Source: Alicyclobacillus tolerans
Lineage (GTDB): Bacteria > Bacillota > Bacilli > Alicyclobacillales > Alicyclobacillaceae
Reading direction: 5' to 3'
DNA: 64,000 nt
Assembly (NCBI RefSeq): GCF_021739485.1
Contig: NZ_JAJFNK010000009.1
Location: 1 to 64,000, forward strand
The notes under the pieces are model-generated. The model was not told the DNA's origin, searched no databases, and saw only the letters and a program-made list of their open reading frames with translations. The position numbers and the translations under genes were made by a program. How positions within the stretch are numbered: the stretch's first letter is position 1; each line of letters begins with the position of its first letter. Positions 15,391-23,920 of this stretch are shown piece by piece.

Positions 15391-16398
15391 ATGAAACAAA
15401 GACCTGTATTGGGGATGGCCGCAGCAACCTTACTTTTGGTGATCGGCGCTGCAGGATGCGGCGCAGCGACGACAGGGCAAAACTTAAATCAGTCGGCTAG
15501 TTCCAACGCCTCTGCAAATACCAGTGCAAACACCGCGCCGTCTGCAACCTCTCCGAATGGACAAACGGCTGCGTTCCCCATCACCCTCAAAGACGACACC
15601 GGCCATACCGTGACCATTTCGAAACGGCCCGTGCGGATTGCCTCGACCACGGAAGGCACGGACGAAATTCTGTCCGCGCTGGTGCCGAAAAAAGACATCG
15701 TTCTGGTGACTACATATTCCAGCGATCCGGCTTTTTCCAACATCACTTCCTTTGTCAAAGGGATTCCCGCCATTCAAAACGCCAATGCCGAGCAGATTAT
15801 CGCTGTCCACCCCGACTTGGTTCTGATGGCGTCTTATACGACTCCGGGCGTCGTCAACCAAATCGAACAGGCCCATATCCCGACGTACGAATTCAACAAC
15901 TTCAACTCGGTGAGCGACATTGAACACAACATTGAAGTCGTGGGCCAACTCGTTGGCAACGAGTCCACGGCAAAGGCGCTGGTGCAAAAAATGCAGGGTC
16001 AAATCCAATCCGTGAAAGACAAAGTCAAAGGCGCCACAAAACCCACCGTACTGGACTACAGCTCTTATGGGTTCGCAGCCGGGAGTAACACGACGGTGAA
16101 CAGCATCATTGACGACGCGGGTGGAATCAACGCGGCCGCCAAGCTCAACGGATGGCAAAAAATCAGTGACGAAGAGATTGTCAAACTCAATCCACAAGTG
16201 ATTATCGACGCCAGCAACGACACGGGATTCGTTCAAAAAATCTTATCGAATCCCGCCCTTTCCACGGTCTCGGCTGTGAAGAACCACCGGGTGTACAGCA
16301 TTAACGGGCCGGACCTGACCACGGTATCGCAATACATCACCCGGGGCGTTAGGGATGTGGCCAAGGTGTTGCACCCGAACGTCCAGTTTGGGCAATGA
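15391..16398 (+). CDS. btuF: BtuF-like cobalamin-binding lipoprotein
   Basis: 335 residues. The signal peptide ends in the lipobox IGAAGC, so it is an Sbp-type lipoprotein anchored outside the membrane. A Ser/Asn/Ala-rich tether (about 25-60) precedes a periplasmic-binding-protein fold with the helical-backbone family look (RIASTTEGTDEILSAL; IIAVHPDLVLMASY). AGGAGG lies 7 nt before ATG 15391; longer upstream readings would disrupt the signal peptide. It is first in the riboswitch-controlled operon, overlapping btuC by ATGA. The riboswitch and neighbours specify corrinoid rather than siderophore as ligand. Confidence 0.9.
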   Translation: MKQRPVLGMAAATLLLVIGAAGCGAATTGQNLNQSASSNASANTSANTAPSATSPNGQTAAFPITLKDDTGHTVTISKRPVRIASTTEGTDEILSALVPKKDIVLVTTYSSDPAFSNITSFVKGIPAIQNANAEQIIAVHPDLVLMASYTTPGVVNQIEQAHIPTYEFNNFNSVSDIEHNIEVVGQLVGNESTAKALVQKMQGQIQSVKDKVKGATKPTVLDYSSYGFAAGSNTTVNSIIDDAGGINAAAKLNGWQKISDEEIVKLNPQVIIDASNDTGFVQKILSNPALSTVSAVKNHRVYSINGPDLTTVSQYITRGVRDVAKVLHPNVQFGQ

Positions 16399-17420
16399 AC
16401 CCTGCCAAACGTGGTTCGGTGCGATGGGCATTTGTGATTCTAGCGATTGGCTTTTGCGCAGCCGGAGCGCTTGAATTGTCGCTCGGTCCGATGGGGACGC
16501 CCGTGGCTAAAATTCCGGCCGACATATGGGGGTACTTCACAGGAGGCCACAGTACGGACGACGTGGTTCTCGGCGCTATCCGCCTCCCTCGCCTGTTCGT
16601 TGCATCGCTCGTGGGCGCCGGGCTTGCCAGTACCGGAACTGTGCTCCAAGCGATGTTTCGCAACCCGATGGCCGATCCCGCTATCATCGGAGTTTCCAGC
16701 GGTGGTTCGCTTGGGGCGGTGCTGGTCATTCAATTCGGCCTCTCCCAGCTCTCGGTGTGGTATGTGCCCCTTGGGGCGTTCGCGAGCGGCCTCGTTACCG
16801 TATTTGTCATTTACCGCCTGGCGACGATTCGCGGCAGAACGTCCATTTATTCGCTGCTTTTGGCCGGAGTGGCCATCAGTTCGCTGTGCAGCGCAATCGT
16901 GACGCTCGCTTTGTCGCTGGCCCCTCTGGAGACGATGCAGCAGATGCTGTTCTGGTTGATGGGGGGACTCGACGGGAGCACGTGGAAGAACGTCTTCATT
17001 CTCACGGTGTTTGTCCTGGCCGGCCTAGCGGTGTACCTATATCAGGCACCCGCACTGGACCTGATTTCCATCGGGGAAGAGCAGGCTGAAGGCGTGGGCG
17101 TGCCGATTCAGTACACCAAGCAAATCACACTGGCCGTTTCGGCGCTTGTGGTCGGAGCCTGCGTCAGTGCAACCGGCGTGATCGCGTTCGTGGGCTTGGT
17201 CGTTCCCCACCTTTTGCGATTGTGGATTGGGCCAGCTCATCGCAACCTGATTGTCGCGTCGGCTATTGGCGGGGCCGTACTCATGGTTCTGTCCGACCTC
17301 GTAGCCAGGATGGTTTTGCTCCCTGTGGAGTTAAACGTCGGAATTGTGACGTCTTGTCTAGGCGCTCCGTTTTTCCTGTTCTTGCTGCGCCGACAAGAGT
17401 CCAACGCGTTTCGGGGCTAA
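16395..17420 (+). CDS. btuC: BtuC-like cobalamin ABC transporter permease
   Basis: 341-residue FecCD/BtuC-family permease with about ten transmembrane helices. Visible blocks are RLPRLFVASLVGAGLASTG, NPMADPAIIGVSSGGSLGAV, the ATPase-coupling GVGVPIQ region and GVIAFVGLVVPHLLRL. It forms the membrane channel with btuF and btuD. It is translationally coupled to btuF. Confidence 0.92.
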   Translation: MNPAKRGSVRWAFVILAIGFCAAGALELSLGPMGTPVAKIPADIWGYFTGGHSTDDVVLGAIRLPRLFVASLVGAGLASTGTVLQAMFRNPMADPAIIGVSSGGSLGAVLVIQFGLSQLSVWYVPLGAFASGLVTVFVIYRLATIRGRTSIYSLLLAGVAISSLCSAIVTLALSLAPLETMQQMLFWLMGGLDGSTWKNVFILTVFVLAGLAVYLYQAPALDLISIGEEQAEGVGVPIQYTKQITLAVSALVVGACVSATGVIAFVGLVVPHLLRLWIGPAHRNLIVASAIGGAVLMVLSDLVARMVLLPVELNVGIVTSCLGAPFFLFLLRRQESNAFRG

Positions 17421-17481
17421 TGGGAACGGGTAACGTGAAATGGGTAACGCGAACGGGTGTCATGTGAACGGGGGTCGCGAA

Positions 17482-18255
17482 ATGGATGACAACCTTTGGG
17501 CCTTGTCCCTCGATAACGTTTCGTACCGCAAGGTGTTGTCCGGTCTGAACCTGCAGTGGCAGTACGGACAACTGATTGGACTGATTGGACCCAACGGCGT
17601 CGGGAAGTCGACCTTGCTGCGGATGCTTGCGGGGGTATGGCGGCCGACTCAAGGACATGTCTACCTCGAGGGCAAGCCGCTGCACGCCTTGACGGCGCGG
17701 CAGCGGGCGAAACACGTTGCGTATCTGCCGCAGCAAATGCCGGAAACCGCTGTCTTTACGGTCCGTCAATACGTCGAAATGGGGCGTTATGCCTACCGTA
17801 CGGCTTGGAAAGGTCTCGGACCGGACAGCCGAGAAGCAGTTGAAAAGGCGATAGATGCACTGGACCTGTCATCGTACAGCGACGTCTACCTGGACCACCT
17901 GTCCGGCGGAGAGCGTCAGCGCGCAGGAATGGCTCGGTGCATCGCGCAAGGCAGCCGGATTATCCTTTTAGACGAACCCATCTCCAACCTCGATTTGTAC
18001 TACCAGGTGGACATTCTGCACCGCCTGGAAGAGTTGGCAAAGGCCGGTTACCTCGTTGTCGCTGCCATTCACAACTTGGAACTCGCCGCGCGCTACTGCA
18101 CCGCCTTGGTCCTTCTGAACAAGGGCAGGGTGTACGCGCACAGCTCACCCGAACAGGTTCTCACCGAGCAAGCCCTGCGAGATGTCTTTCAGGTTTCCGC
18201 GAAGACGTACACAGACCCGTACAGCGGCTTTCTTCGCCTCAGTCATCAGGCGTGA
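17482..18255 (+). CDS. btuD: BtuD-like cobalamin ABC transporter ATPase
   Basis: 257 residues from ATG 17482 (GGGGGT 6 nt upstream). Walker A GPNGVGKST (36-44), Q-loop YLPQQMP, signature LSGGERQRAGMARCIAQ, Walker B IILLDEPISNLDL and the H-loop in AAIHNLELAARY are intact. It powers corrinoid import with BtuFC. The 60-bp gap after btuC consists of quasi-repeated GGGTAACG/GAACGGG motifs and contains two earlier in-frame ATG/GTG codons with weaker sites. Confidence 0.92.
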   Translation: MDDNLWALSLDNVSYRKVLSGLNLQWQYGQLIGLIGPNGVGKSTLLRMLAGVWRPTQGHVYLEGKPLHALTARQRAKHVAYLPQQMPETAVFTVRQYVEMGRYAYRTAWKGLGPDSREAVEKAIDALDLSSYSDVYLDHLSGGERQRAGMARCIAQGSRIILLDEPISNLDLYYQVDILHRLEELAKAGYLVVAAIHNLELAARYCTALVLLNKGRVYAHSSPEQVLTEQALRDVFQVSAKTYTDPYSGFLRLSHQA

Positions 18256-18384
18256 TCAGCAGGTTTCGGCTGCGGCCCCGTTGGGCCGCGCTTGGCTATA
18301 CAGCGTTCGCGGGCTTGGCCGTTTGGTGCACACGGGGTTCACGCAGTGGGGCCGAGTAGCAAGTTCGCAAAGGGGGCGAGGAAA

Positions 18385-18933
18385 GTGGAGTGTACCTTGG
18401 TTTTAGGCGGAGCACGCAGCGGCAAGAGCACCTTCGCAGAGGCACTGGCTCACCGTCTGTCTGAGCAGCGGGCACTGCCGGTGACCTACATCGCGACGGC
18501 ACAGCGCAGTGACCGCGAAATGGAGCAGCGCATCGCCTTGCACCAAAACCGGCGACCAGACACCTGGACGACCGTCGAAGAACCTTTAAACGCAGCAAAC
18601 TGGATTGCCCAGCAAACACAGCCGCAAGTCGTCTTGCTCGACTGTCTCTCGCTTTTGGTCAACAATTGGATGTTTCTCGAGCAGTGTTCCGAAGCCAGCT
18701 TCTTTGCCCGGATGGACCAGTTGACCCAAACCTTGACCCAATCGACGGGCCCAATCGTAGTCGTGAGCAACGAGGTCGGGCAGGGGATCGTTCCAAACGA
18801 CCCGTTGACCCGTCAATACCGGGACTACTTGGGACTCTTAAACCAGGCTGTCGCCAAGGTGTCGGATTCGGTCATCTGGGTGGTCGCAGGTATCCCCGTC
18901 GACCTGCGGAAAATTCAGGTGCCTTGGCCGTGA
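18385..18933 (+). CDS. cobU: CobU adenosylcobinamide kinase / guanylyltransferase
   Basis: 182 residues from GTG 18385 after GGGGGCGAGG. The P-loop GGARSGKSTFAE (about residues 8-19), YIATAQRSDREMEQRI, VVLLDCLSLLVNNW and VVSNEVGQGIVPNDPLTRQYRD are diagnostic. It phosphorylates adenosylcobinamide and attaches GMP to give adenosylcobinamide-GDP, substrate of CobS. The stop codon overlaps the cbiB start (TGATG). Upstream, 18256-18384 holds no gene. Confidence 0.93.
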   Translation: MECTLVLGGARSGKSTFAEALAHRLSEQRALPVTYIATAQRSDREMEQRIALHQNRRPDTWTTVEEPLNAANWIAQQTQPQVVLLDCLSLLVNNWMFLEQCSEASFFARMDQLTQTLTQSTGPIVVVSNEVGQGIVPNDPLTRQYRDYLGLLNQAVAKVSDSVIWVVAGIPVDLRKIQVPWP

Positions 18934-19889
18934 TGACGCTGTGGAGCGTGGGAATGGCGCTGTTGCTCGATCGCCTCATCGGCGACCCGCCTTGGCTGCC
19001 TCACCCAGTGGGTTGGATAGGCAAATGGATCGCGTTCGTCGAACGGAAACTGAACCGCCCACCCACGGCAAAGGCCGCCCAACGAGTCCGAGGCTGTCTG
19101 TTGACCCTGAGCACGGTCGGATGGGCAGGGGGCGCGTCGTGGGGGCTTTTATGGCTGGTTCACACGGTCTCCCCGTGGCTGGCTGTCGCGCTGAACGTCA
19201 CGCTCGTCTGGACGACGATTGCGTGGAAAGGACTGGTGGAAGCGGGGCACCGCGTTTACCAAAAACTCCAGGCACACGGGATTGAAGCAGCTCGCGCAGA
19301 AGTGGGCATGATTGTCGGCCGCGATACACAAAACCTGTCCGAGCCGGAGGTGGTCCGCGCGACCGTGGAAACCTTGGCGGAAAACATCGTGGATGCCATT
19401 GTCGCACCGGTGTTTTTCGCGTGCATCGGCGGAGCTCCTTTCGCTTTGTTTTACAGGGCGGCCAATACCTTGGATTCAATGGTCGGATACAAGAATGAGC
19501 GCTTCCGCGACTTTGGCTGGTGCAGCGCCCGCTTGGACGATGTGCTGAACTACATTCCCGCGCGCTTAACGCTGTGGCTTTTGTGGGTCGGGTTGTGGCT
19601 GCTGAAAATGAATCCGGTGCGGGCGTACCAGACGATGCGTCAGGACGCGCGCAAACACTCTAGCCCGAACAGCGGGATTCCGGAATCCATGGTCGCCGGA
19701 GCCCTTGGGGTACAGCTTGGCGGAACGAACTTCTACGGCGGCCAACCCTCTTTTCGAGCTGTCATGGGACGCTCGCTGCGACCGTTGGAGGGCCGCGATA
19801 TTCTGCGGGTGGAACGCGTGGTTCATGTCACCGTGTGGGGACTGTGGGTCCTGCTCTTGCTGGGAGGTGCCATTAGATGGCTCCCTTGA
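18933..19889 (+). CDS. cbiB: CbiB adenosylcobinamide-phosphate synthase
   Basis: 318-residue membrane protein. Family blocks LLLDRLIGDPPWLPHPVGWIG, VGRDTQNLSEPEVVRATVET, ENIVDAIVAPVFF, NTLDSMVGYKNERF and GIPESMVAGALGVQLGG are present. It joins (R)-1-amino-2-propanol O-phosphate (or ethanolamine phosphate) to the corrin propionate side chain. Its partner CobD, which makes the aminopropanol phosphate, is three genes on. It overlaps cobU by 1 nt and cobS by 13 nt. Confidence 0.93.
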   Translation: MTLWSVGMALLLDRLIGDPPWLPHPVGWIGKWIAFVERKLNRPPTAKAAQRVRGCLLTLSTVGWAGGASWGLLWLVHTVSPWLAVALNVTLVWTTIAWKGLVEAGHRVYQKLQAHGIEAARAEVGMIVGRDTQNLSEPEVVRATVETLAENIVDAIVAPVFFACIGGAPFALFYRAANTLDSMVGYKNERFRDFGWCSARLDDVLNYIPARLTLWLLWVGLWLLKMNPVRAYQTMRQDARKHSSPNSGIPESMVAGALGVQLGGTNFYGGQPSFRAVMGRSLRPLEGRDILRVERVVHVTVWGLWVLLLLGGAIRWLP

Positions 19890-20674
19890 AGTGGTTTTTG
19901 CTGGCAGTGCAATTTGCAACCGTTGCTCCCGTCCCTTCGCCGCGAACCGTCAGCGAGGAAGACGTGCAAAAAAGTGTGCTGTTTTTCCCAGTCGTCGGCC
20001 TGCTGCTGGGGCTGCTGTTTTACGTTGTCCGCTCTCTTCTCCTCGACGTCATGCCGAATCTGCCCGCGACCGTTGTCTCGTTGACGGTGTACACACTGGC
20101 CACAGGCGCTCTCCACATCGACGGCCTCATGGATACGGCAGACGCCATTGGAAGCCGCAAGCCGCGCGAGGCCGCCTTGGCCATCATGAAGGACAGCCGC
20201 GTTGGGGCCATGGGAGCGGTCGCCGGCGTCCTGTTGCTGCTGGGTAAGGTTTCTGCGGTTTCCGCTCTAACTCTGTACGGCGGGATCGGCATCTGGCATA
20301 CGGCCCGGCAAGGTTTTGACACCTGGCACGCAGCGGCTCCCTTTGTCGTCGTTCCGGCGATGTCGAGGCTGGCCATGGTCTGGTCGATGGTGCTTGCCCC
20401 GTCGGCGAAAAAAGAGGGGTTGTCCGCCTCGTTTGCACGCAAGGTCCCTGCCTGGGTAGTCCTGACGGCAACCGTACTTGGCATTGCAGCCTGCCTGTTG
20501 TTCCTTCCGGTTGCACAGAGTATCTGGGTTTTGGTGTACTCCGCTTTGGCGACGGGACTGTTCACCGGATGGATGACGAGGCGATTTGGCGGGATGACTG
20601 GGGACACGTATGGAGCCTTGAACGAAGTGGTGGAGTGGCTGGGGTGGTTCGTGTTTGCCGCAATCTGGATGTAG
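19877..20674 (+). CDS. cobS: CobS adenosylcobinamide-GDP ribazoletransferase
   Basis: 265-residue membrane enzyme with QFATVAPVP at the N-terminus, HIDGLMDTADAIGSRKPREA (conserved acidic cluster) and MKDSRVGAMGAVAGVLLLLGK. It condenses adenosylcobinamide-GDP with alpha-ribazole (phosphate), the product of the upstream CobT-BluB fusion, to form the lower loop of B12. GGGAGGTG lies 7 nt before the ATG. Confidence 0.93.
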   Translation: MAPLKWFLLAVQFATVAPVPSPRTVSEEDVQKSVLFFPVVGLLLGLLFYVVRSLLLDVMPNLPATVVSLTVYTLATGALHIDGLMDTADAIGSRKPREAALAIMKDSRVGAMGAVAGVLLLLGKVSAVSALTLYGGIGIWHTARQGFDTWHAAAPFVVVPAMSRLAMVWSMVLAPSAKKEGLSASFARKVPAWVVLTATVLGIAACLLFLPVAQSIWVLVYSALATGLFTGWMTRRFGGMTGDTYGALNEVVEWLGWFVFAAIWM

Positions 20675-20687
20675 GAGGTGAAGGCAC

Positions 20688-21809
20688 ATGCACGGCGGGC
20701 GAATTTACGAATATTCAAAGCGCACAGGGATGTCGACGGAAGACATTTTGGATTTTAGTGCCAACATCAATCCCCTCGGACCTCCGCAAAGCGCAATGGC
20801 CGCCATTGTAGCGGCGCTCAACGGCATTCGCCACTATCCGGATACGCGGCATGCGGCCGCGAAGGAAGTCGTGTGCGCGCGGTTTGAAATTCCCGATTCC
20901 CGAGCGGTCTTTTGCGGCAACGGGGCGTCTGAAGTCATCGACTTGACGCTTCGGCGAGTGCAGCCCAAACGCGTTTACGTCTTTGAACCGGCTTTTTCCG
21001 AATACGAAGCAGCGGCTCACCGGGTGGGTGCTCGAGTGGTGCACATTCCCTTGGAAATTTTCGCGAGCCAGCGTCATCTTTCGCTGCGCGATGCCTTAGC
21101 CGCTGCTGCGCCGCAAAGGAACATCCCTGGCAACGCGCCAGCTCCAAAGGCTGGGGACGTGGTCGTCGTCAACAACCCGCACAACCCCACCGGACGCTGT
21201 TTTATGCGTGCCGAAGTCCTCGAACTGGCCGAAGAATTGTGTGCTAGAGGCGTGGTTGTGCTGGCGGACGAATCGTTTCTGGACTTTCGGGCGGACGGCG
21301 GAGAATTGACCGTCATTCCCTGGGTGTTTCAGATGCGAACCCTGGTGGTGGTTCGGTCTGCGACGAAAATGTACGCCATCCCAGGTCTGCGGTTCGGGTT
21401 TGGCGTCGCACACCCGGACTTGGTTGCACGCATTGAAGAGCACCGCGACTTTTGGAGTGTCAATCACTTGGCACAGGCCGCTGCAACAGCCGGCTATCAA
21501 GACGAAGCCTTTGTTCAGCAGACGCACCAGTGGATAGCCAGGGAAACGGCGTACGTCCAGCGTACCTGGGGCGCACATCCACGGCTGCAGTTAGAACCGC
21601 CTGGAGCGAATTACTTTTTGGTGAAGTTGGATTCTGGCATCGACGTCGAATCCGTTGTTTCCGGGCTTGAGCACCAAGGCCTGTTTGTCCGCCGCTGTGA
21701 CGACTTTCGGGGTTTAGGCAGTCATCACCTACGCATCGCCATCCGCCGGCATGCGGACAACGAACGGTTATGGCTGTCGTTCTCTGACTTCTTGAATCGC
21801 CCGCTGTAG
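20688..21809 (+). CDS. cobD: CobD threonine-phosphate decarboxylase
   Basis: 373-residue class I/II PLP enzyme. DFSANINPLGPP near the N-terminus, NNPHNPTGR and the PLP-lysine segment SATKMYAIPGLRFG match L-threonine-O-3-phosphate decarboxylase. It supplies aminopropanol phosphate to CbiB. AGGAGGTG lies 7 nt before ATG. The 3' end overlaps the convergent cobC by 42 bp. A histidinol-phosphate aminotransferase origin is the main alternative, but gene context settles it. Confidence 0.9.
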   Translation: MHGGRIYEYSKRTGMSTEDILDFSANINPLGPPQSAMAAIVAALNGIRHYPDTRHAAAKEVVCARFEIPDSRAVFCGNGASEVIDLTLRRVQPKRVYVFEPAFSEYEAAAHRVGARVVHIPLEIFASQRHLSLRDALAAAAPQRNIPGNAPAPKAGDVVVVNNPHNPTGRCFMRAEVLELAEELCARGVVVLADESFLDFRADGGELTVIPWVFQMRTLVVVRSATKMYAIPGLRFGFGVAHPDLVARIEEHRDFWSVNHLAQAAATAGYQDEAFVQQTHQWIARETAYVQRTWGAHPRLQLEPPGANYFLVKLDSGIDVESVVSGLEHQGLFVRRCDDFRGLGSHHLRIAIRRHADNERLWLSFSDFLNRPL

Positions 21810-22424
21810 TTGTTCAGGGAGGTGGCCGGTTTCGTTGTACGAAACGATGTGGGCGACTCCTTCAAGCCAAACCACGCGGGTGATCGACGCGTGAGCGGGT
21901 TGCCAACGGCGGAACCGCCCGAGGCCTTCTCCGCGTTGACCTGCCAGCCACAGTCCTAAAGGGCCTCCATGCGTCACGACGCACACGGTTCCTGCTGGGT
22001 GAGCGTGCACGAGTTGGTAAATGGCGTTGTTAAACCGCCTCAGTGCCTGACTCCTCGATTCGCCGTTGGGGAACTTGAAGTCCGGCAGGGTGGCGTCAAG
22101 GGCCGAATCCATGAGTTTGCGGTACTTGTCGTAGGCAACAAATGAGGACAGACCGTCGACGATTCCGAGGTCGATTTCGGTGAGGGAACCCAACGCCTCG
22201 ATTTTGCTTGCGGGGTGCATGGCCGCAATCGGTTCGGCGGTGCTCATGCACCGCAAAAGCGGGCTGGAGACGATGGCGTCGAACCGGGTCGAAGACAGAG
22301 CCTTTGCTGCGGCCCGCGCCTGCGCTGCGCCGTATGCGTTTAGGGGCGGGTCGGTGCGCCCAATCAAAGTGTAGTTCAGGTTTTCGTCTGTCACGCCGTG
22401 CCGCACCAAAATCAACGTCGTCAA
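21768..22424 (-). CDS. cobC: histidine phosphatase, probable alpha-ribazole phosphatase CobC
   Basis: 218 residues from a TTG start with AGAAGGGG 8 nt upstream. Phosphoglycerate-mutase fold: LILVRHGVTDENLNY (phosphohistidine), RTDPPLNAYGAAQA, SSPLLRCMSTAEPIA, the acidic TEIDLGIVDG and VVTHGGPLG. Position among cob genes implies removal of the 5'-phosphate from alpha-ribazole phosphate or cobalamin phosphate. It is the only antisense gene in the locus, with its 3' end inside cobD and its start 26 bp from cbiA's start. Confidence 0.82.
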   Translation of the reverse strand: MTTLILVRHGVTDENLNYTLIGRTDPPLNAYGAAQARAAAKALSSTRFDAIVSSPLLRCMSTAEPIAAMHPASKIEALGSLTEIDLGIVDGLSSFVAYDKYRKLMDSALDATLPDFKFPNGESRSQALRRFNNAIYQLVHAHPAGTVCVVTHGGPLGLWLAGQRGEGLGRFRRWQPAHASITRVVWLEGVAHIVSYNETGHLPEQLQRAIQEVRERQP

Positions 22425-22450
22425 TTGAGAAACCCCTTCTGTCGGATGGG

Positions 22451-23914
22451 ATGAAAGCGAGTGTGGAAAACCCGATGAATTTACCGCGATTGGTCGTTGC
22501 AGGGACGCACAGCAGCGCTGGCAAAACGACCGTGACACTCGGTCTGATGGCTGCACTGAAGCAGCGCAAGTTCGTTGTACAGGGTTACAAGGTTGGTCCG
22601 GACTACATTGACCCGAGCTATCACACGGCAGTGACAGGCCGCGCTTCGCGGAACCTGGACAGTTGGATGCTCAGCCGCGAAACGGTCCTCGACGTGTTCG
22701 CTCGGGCCGCAAAAGACGCAGACATCTCCATTATAGAAGGGGTCATGGGTTTTTTCGACGGCAAAGACCCTTTGTCCAACCTGGGGAGTACGGCGGAGAT
22801 CAGCTTGTTGTTGAACTGTCCCGTGGTTTTAGTCATCGATGCCTATGGAATGGCACGCAGCGCGGCGGCGGTCGTCAAGGGGTTTCAAACCTTGGACCCG
22901 TCCGTCCAAATTGCGGGAGTGATTGCCAACCGCGTCGGCAGTGAAGGTCATTTCCACTTGATCAAACAGGCGGTGGAACAGACGTGCGGGATTCCTGTCG
23001 TGGGGTATCTGCAAAAACACCTAGACATCCAAATGCCTGAGCGCCATCTCGGTTTGATCCCGGCGATCGAGCGGCAAGAGCACAAACACCTGCTTGAAGA
23101 GCTTGGGACGCGGCTCGCCCAAACCGTGGACCTCGACGCGATCGTCCAACTGGCTCAAAGCGCTGCAGACCTCCCGTACAACTTTCAGCAAGGCGAAGTG
23201 CCGCAAGGGCTGGAGTCGCAGCGACAGGGTAGACCGACCGCAGTCATCGCGGTCGCCAAAGACGAGGCCTTTAACTTCTACTACCCTGAAAACCTGGAAC
23301 TGCTGGAGCACTTTGGCGCGAAACTGGTGTTTTTCAGTCCTCTGCACGGGGAAAAGCTTCCGGAAAGCGCGGATGGGCTGTACATCGGAGGCGGTTTTCC
23401 AGAGGAATTTGCGGCGCAGCTGAGTGCCCAAAAGGCCGTGCTGCAAGACCTCAAGCAAAAGATCGAGGGCGGCTTACCGACTTACGCGGAATGCGGAGGG
23501 TACATGTTTTTGGCACAGACGATTGCCAACCGGCAGGGCACGAACCACGAGATGCTGGGGGTCATTCCGGCGACGGTGCGGATGCAGGGACGTCTGACTG
23601 GATTTGGTTACCGCGAGGTCAAAGCTGCGGCAGACAATTGGCTGATTGGACCTGGAGACAGCGCGAGAGGCCACGAGTTTCACTACTCGGAAATGACCTT
23701 TCTGGAGCCTCACACAAGTCCGCTGCAGGTGGAGGGCGCCCAAAGACGCGTTGGCTCGCGAAGGGAAGGCTGTGAGAAAGACAACGTGGAAGGCTATGTG
23801 AAAGACAATGTGGTTGCCGGCTATACCCACCTGCACTTTGCATCCAATCCAAAACTGGCGCAGCGCTTCGTGACCGCTTGTGAACGGTACCGAACTAAAG
23901 CCGAGAAGGGTTGA
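22451..23914 (+). CDS. cbiA: CbiA cobyrinate a,c-diamide synthase
   Basis: 487 residues. The N-terminal ATPase domain has the P-loop GTHSSAGKTTVTLGL and KVGPDYIDPSYH. The C-terminal class I glutamine amidotransferase domain has the Cys in YAECGGYMFLA and the final HLHF histidine. It amidates the a and c side chains of cobyrinate. Near the end (23768-23815) a 24-bp tandem duplication gives KDNVEGYVKDNV, an insertion absent from the usual family pattern. Start ATG 22451 has a weak site; ATG 22475 is possible. Its promoter must lie within cobC, or it relies on read-through. Confidence 0.92.
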   Translation: MKASVENPMNLPRLVVAGTHSSAGKTTVTLGLMAALKQRKFVVQGYKVGPDYIDPSYHTAVTGRASRNLDSWMLSRETVLDVFARAAKDADISIIEGVMGFFDGKDPLSNLGSTAEISLLLNCPVVLVIDAYGMARSAAAVVKGFQTLDPSVQIAGVIANRVGSEGHFHLIKQAVEQTCGIPVVGYLQKHLDIQMPERHLGLIPAIERQEHKHLLEELGTRLAQTVDLDAIVQLAQSAADLPYNFQQGEVPQGLESQRQGRPTAVIAVAKDEAFNFYYPENLELLEHFGAKLVFFSPLHGEKLPESADGLYIGGGFPEEFAAQLSAQKAVLQDLKQKIEGGLPTYAECGGYMFLAQTIANRQGTNHEMLGVIPATVRMQGRLTGFGYREVKAAADNWLIGPGDSARGHEFHYSEMTFLEPHTSPLQVEGAQRRVGSRREGCEKDNVEGYVKDNVVAGYTHLHFASNPKLAQRFVTACERYRTKAEKG

Positions 23915-23920
23915 TCAGAC

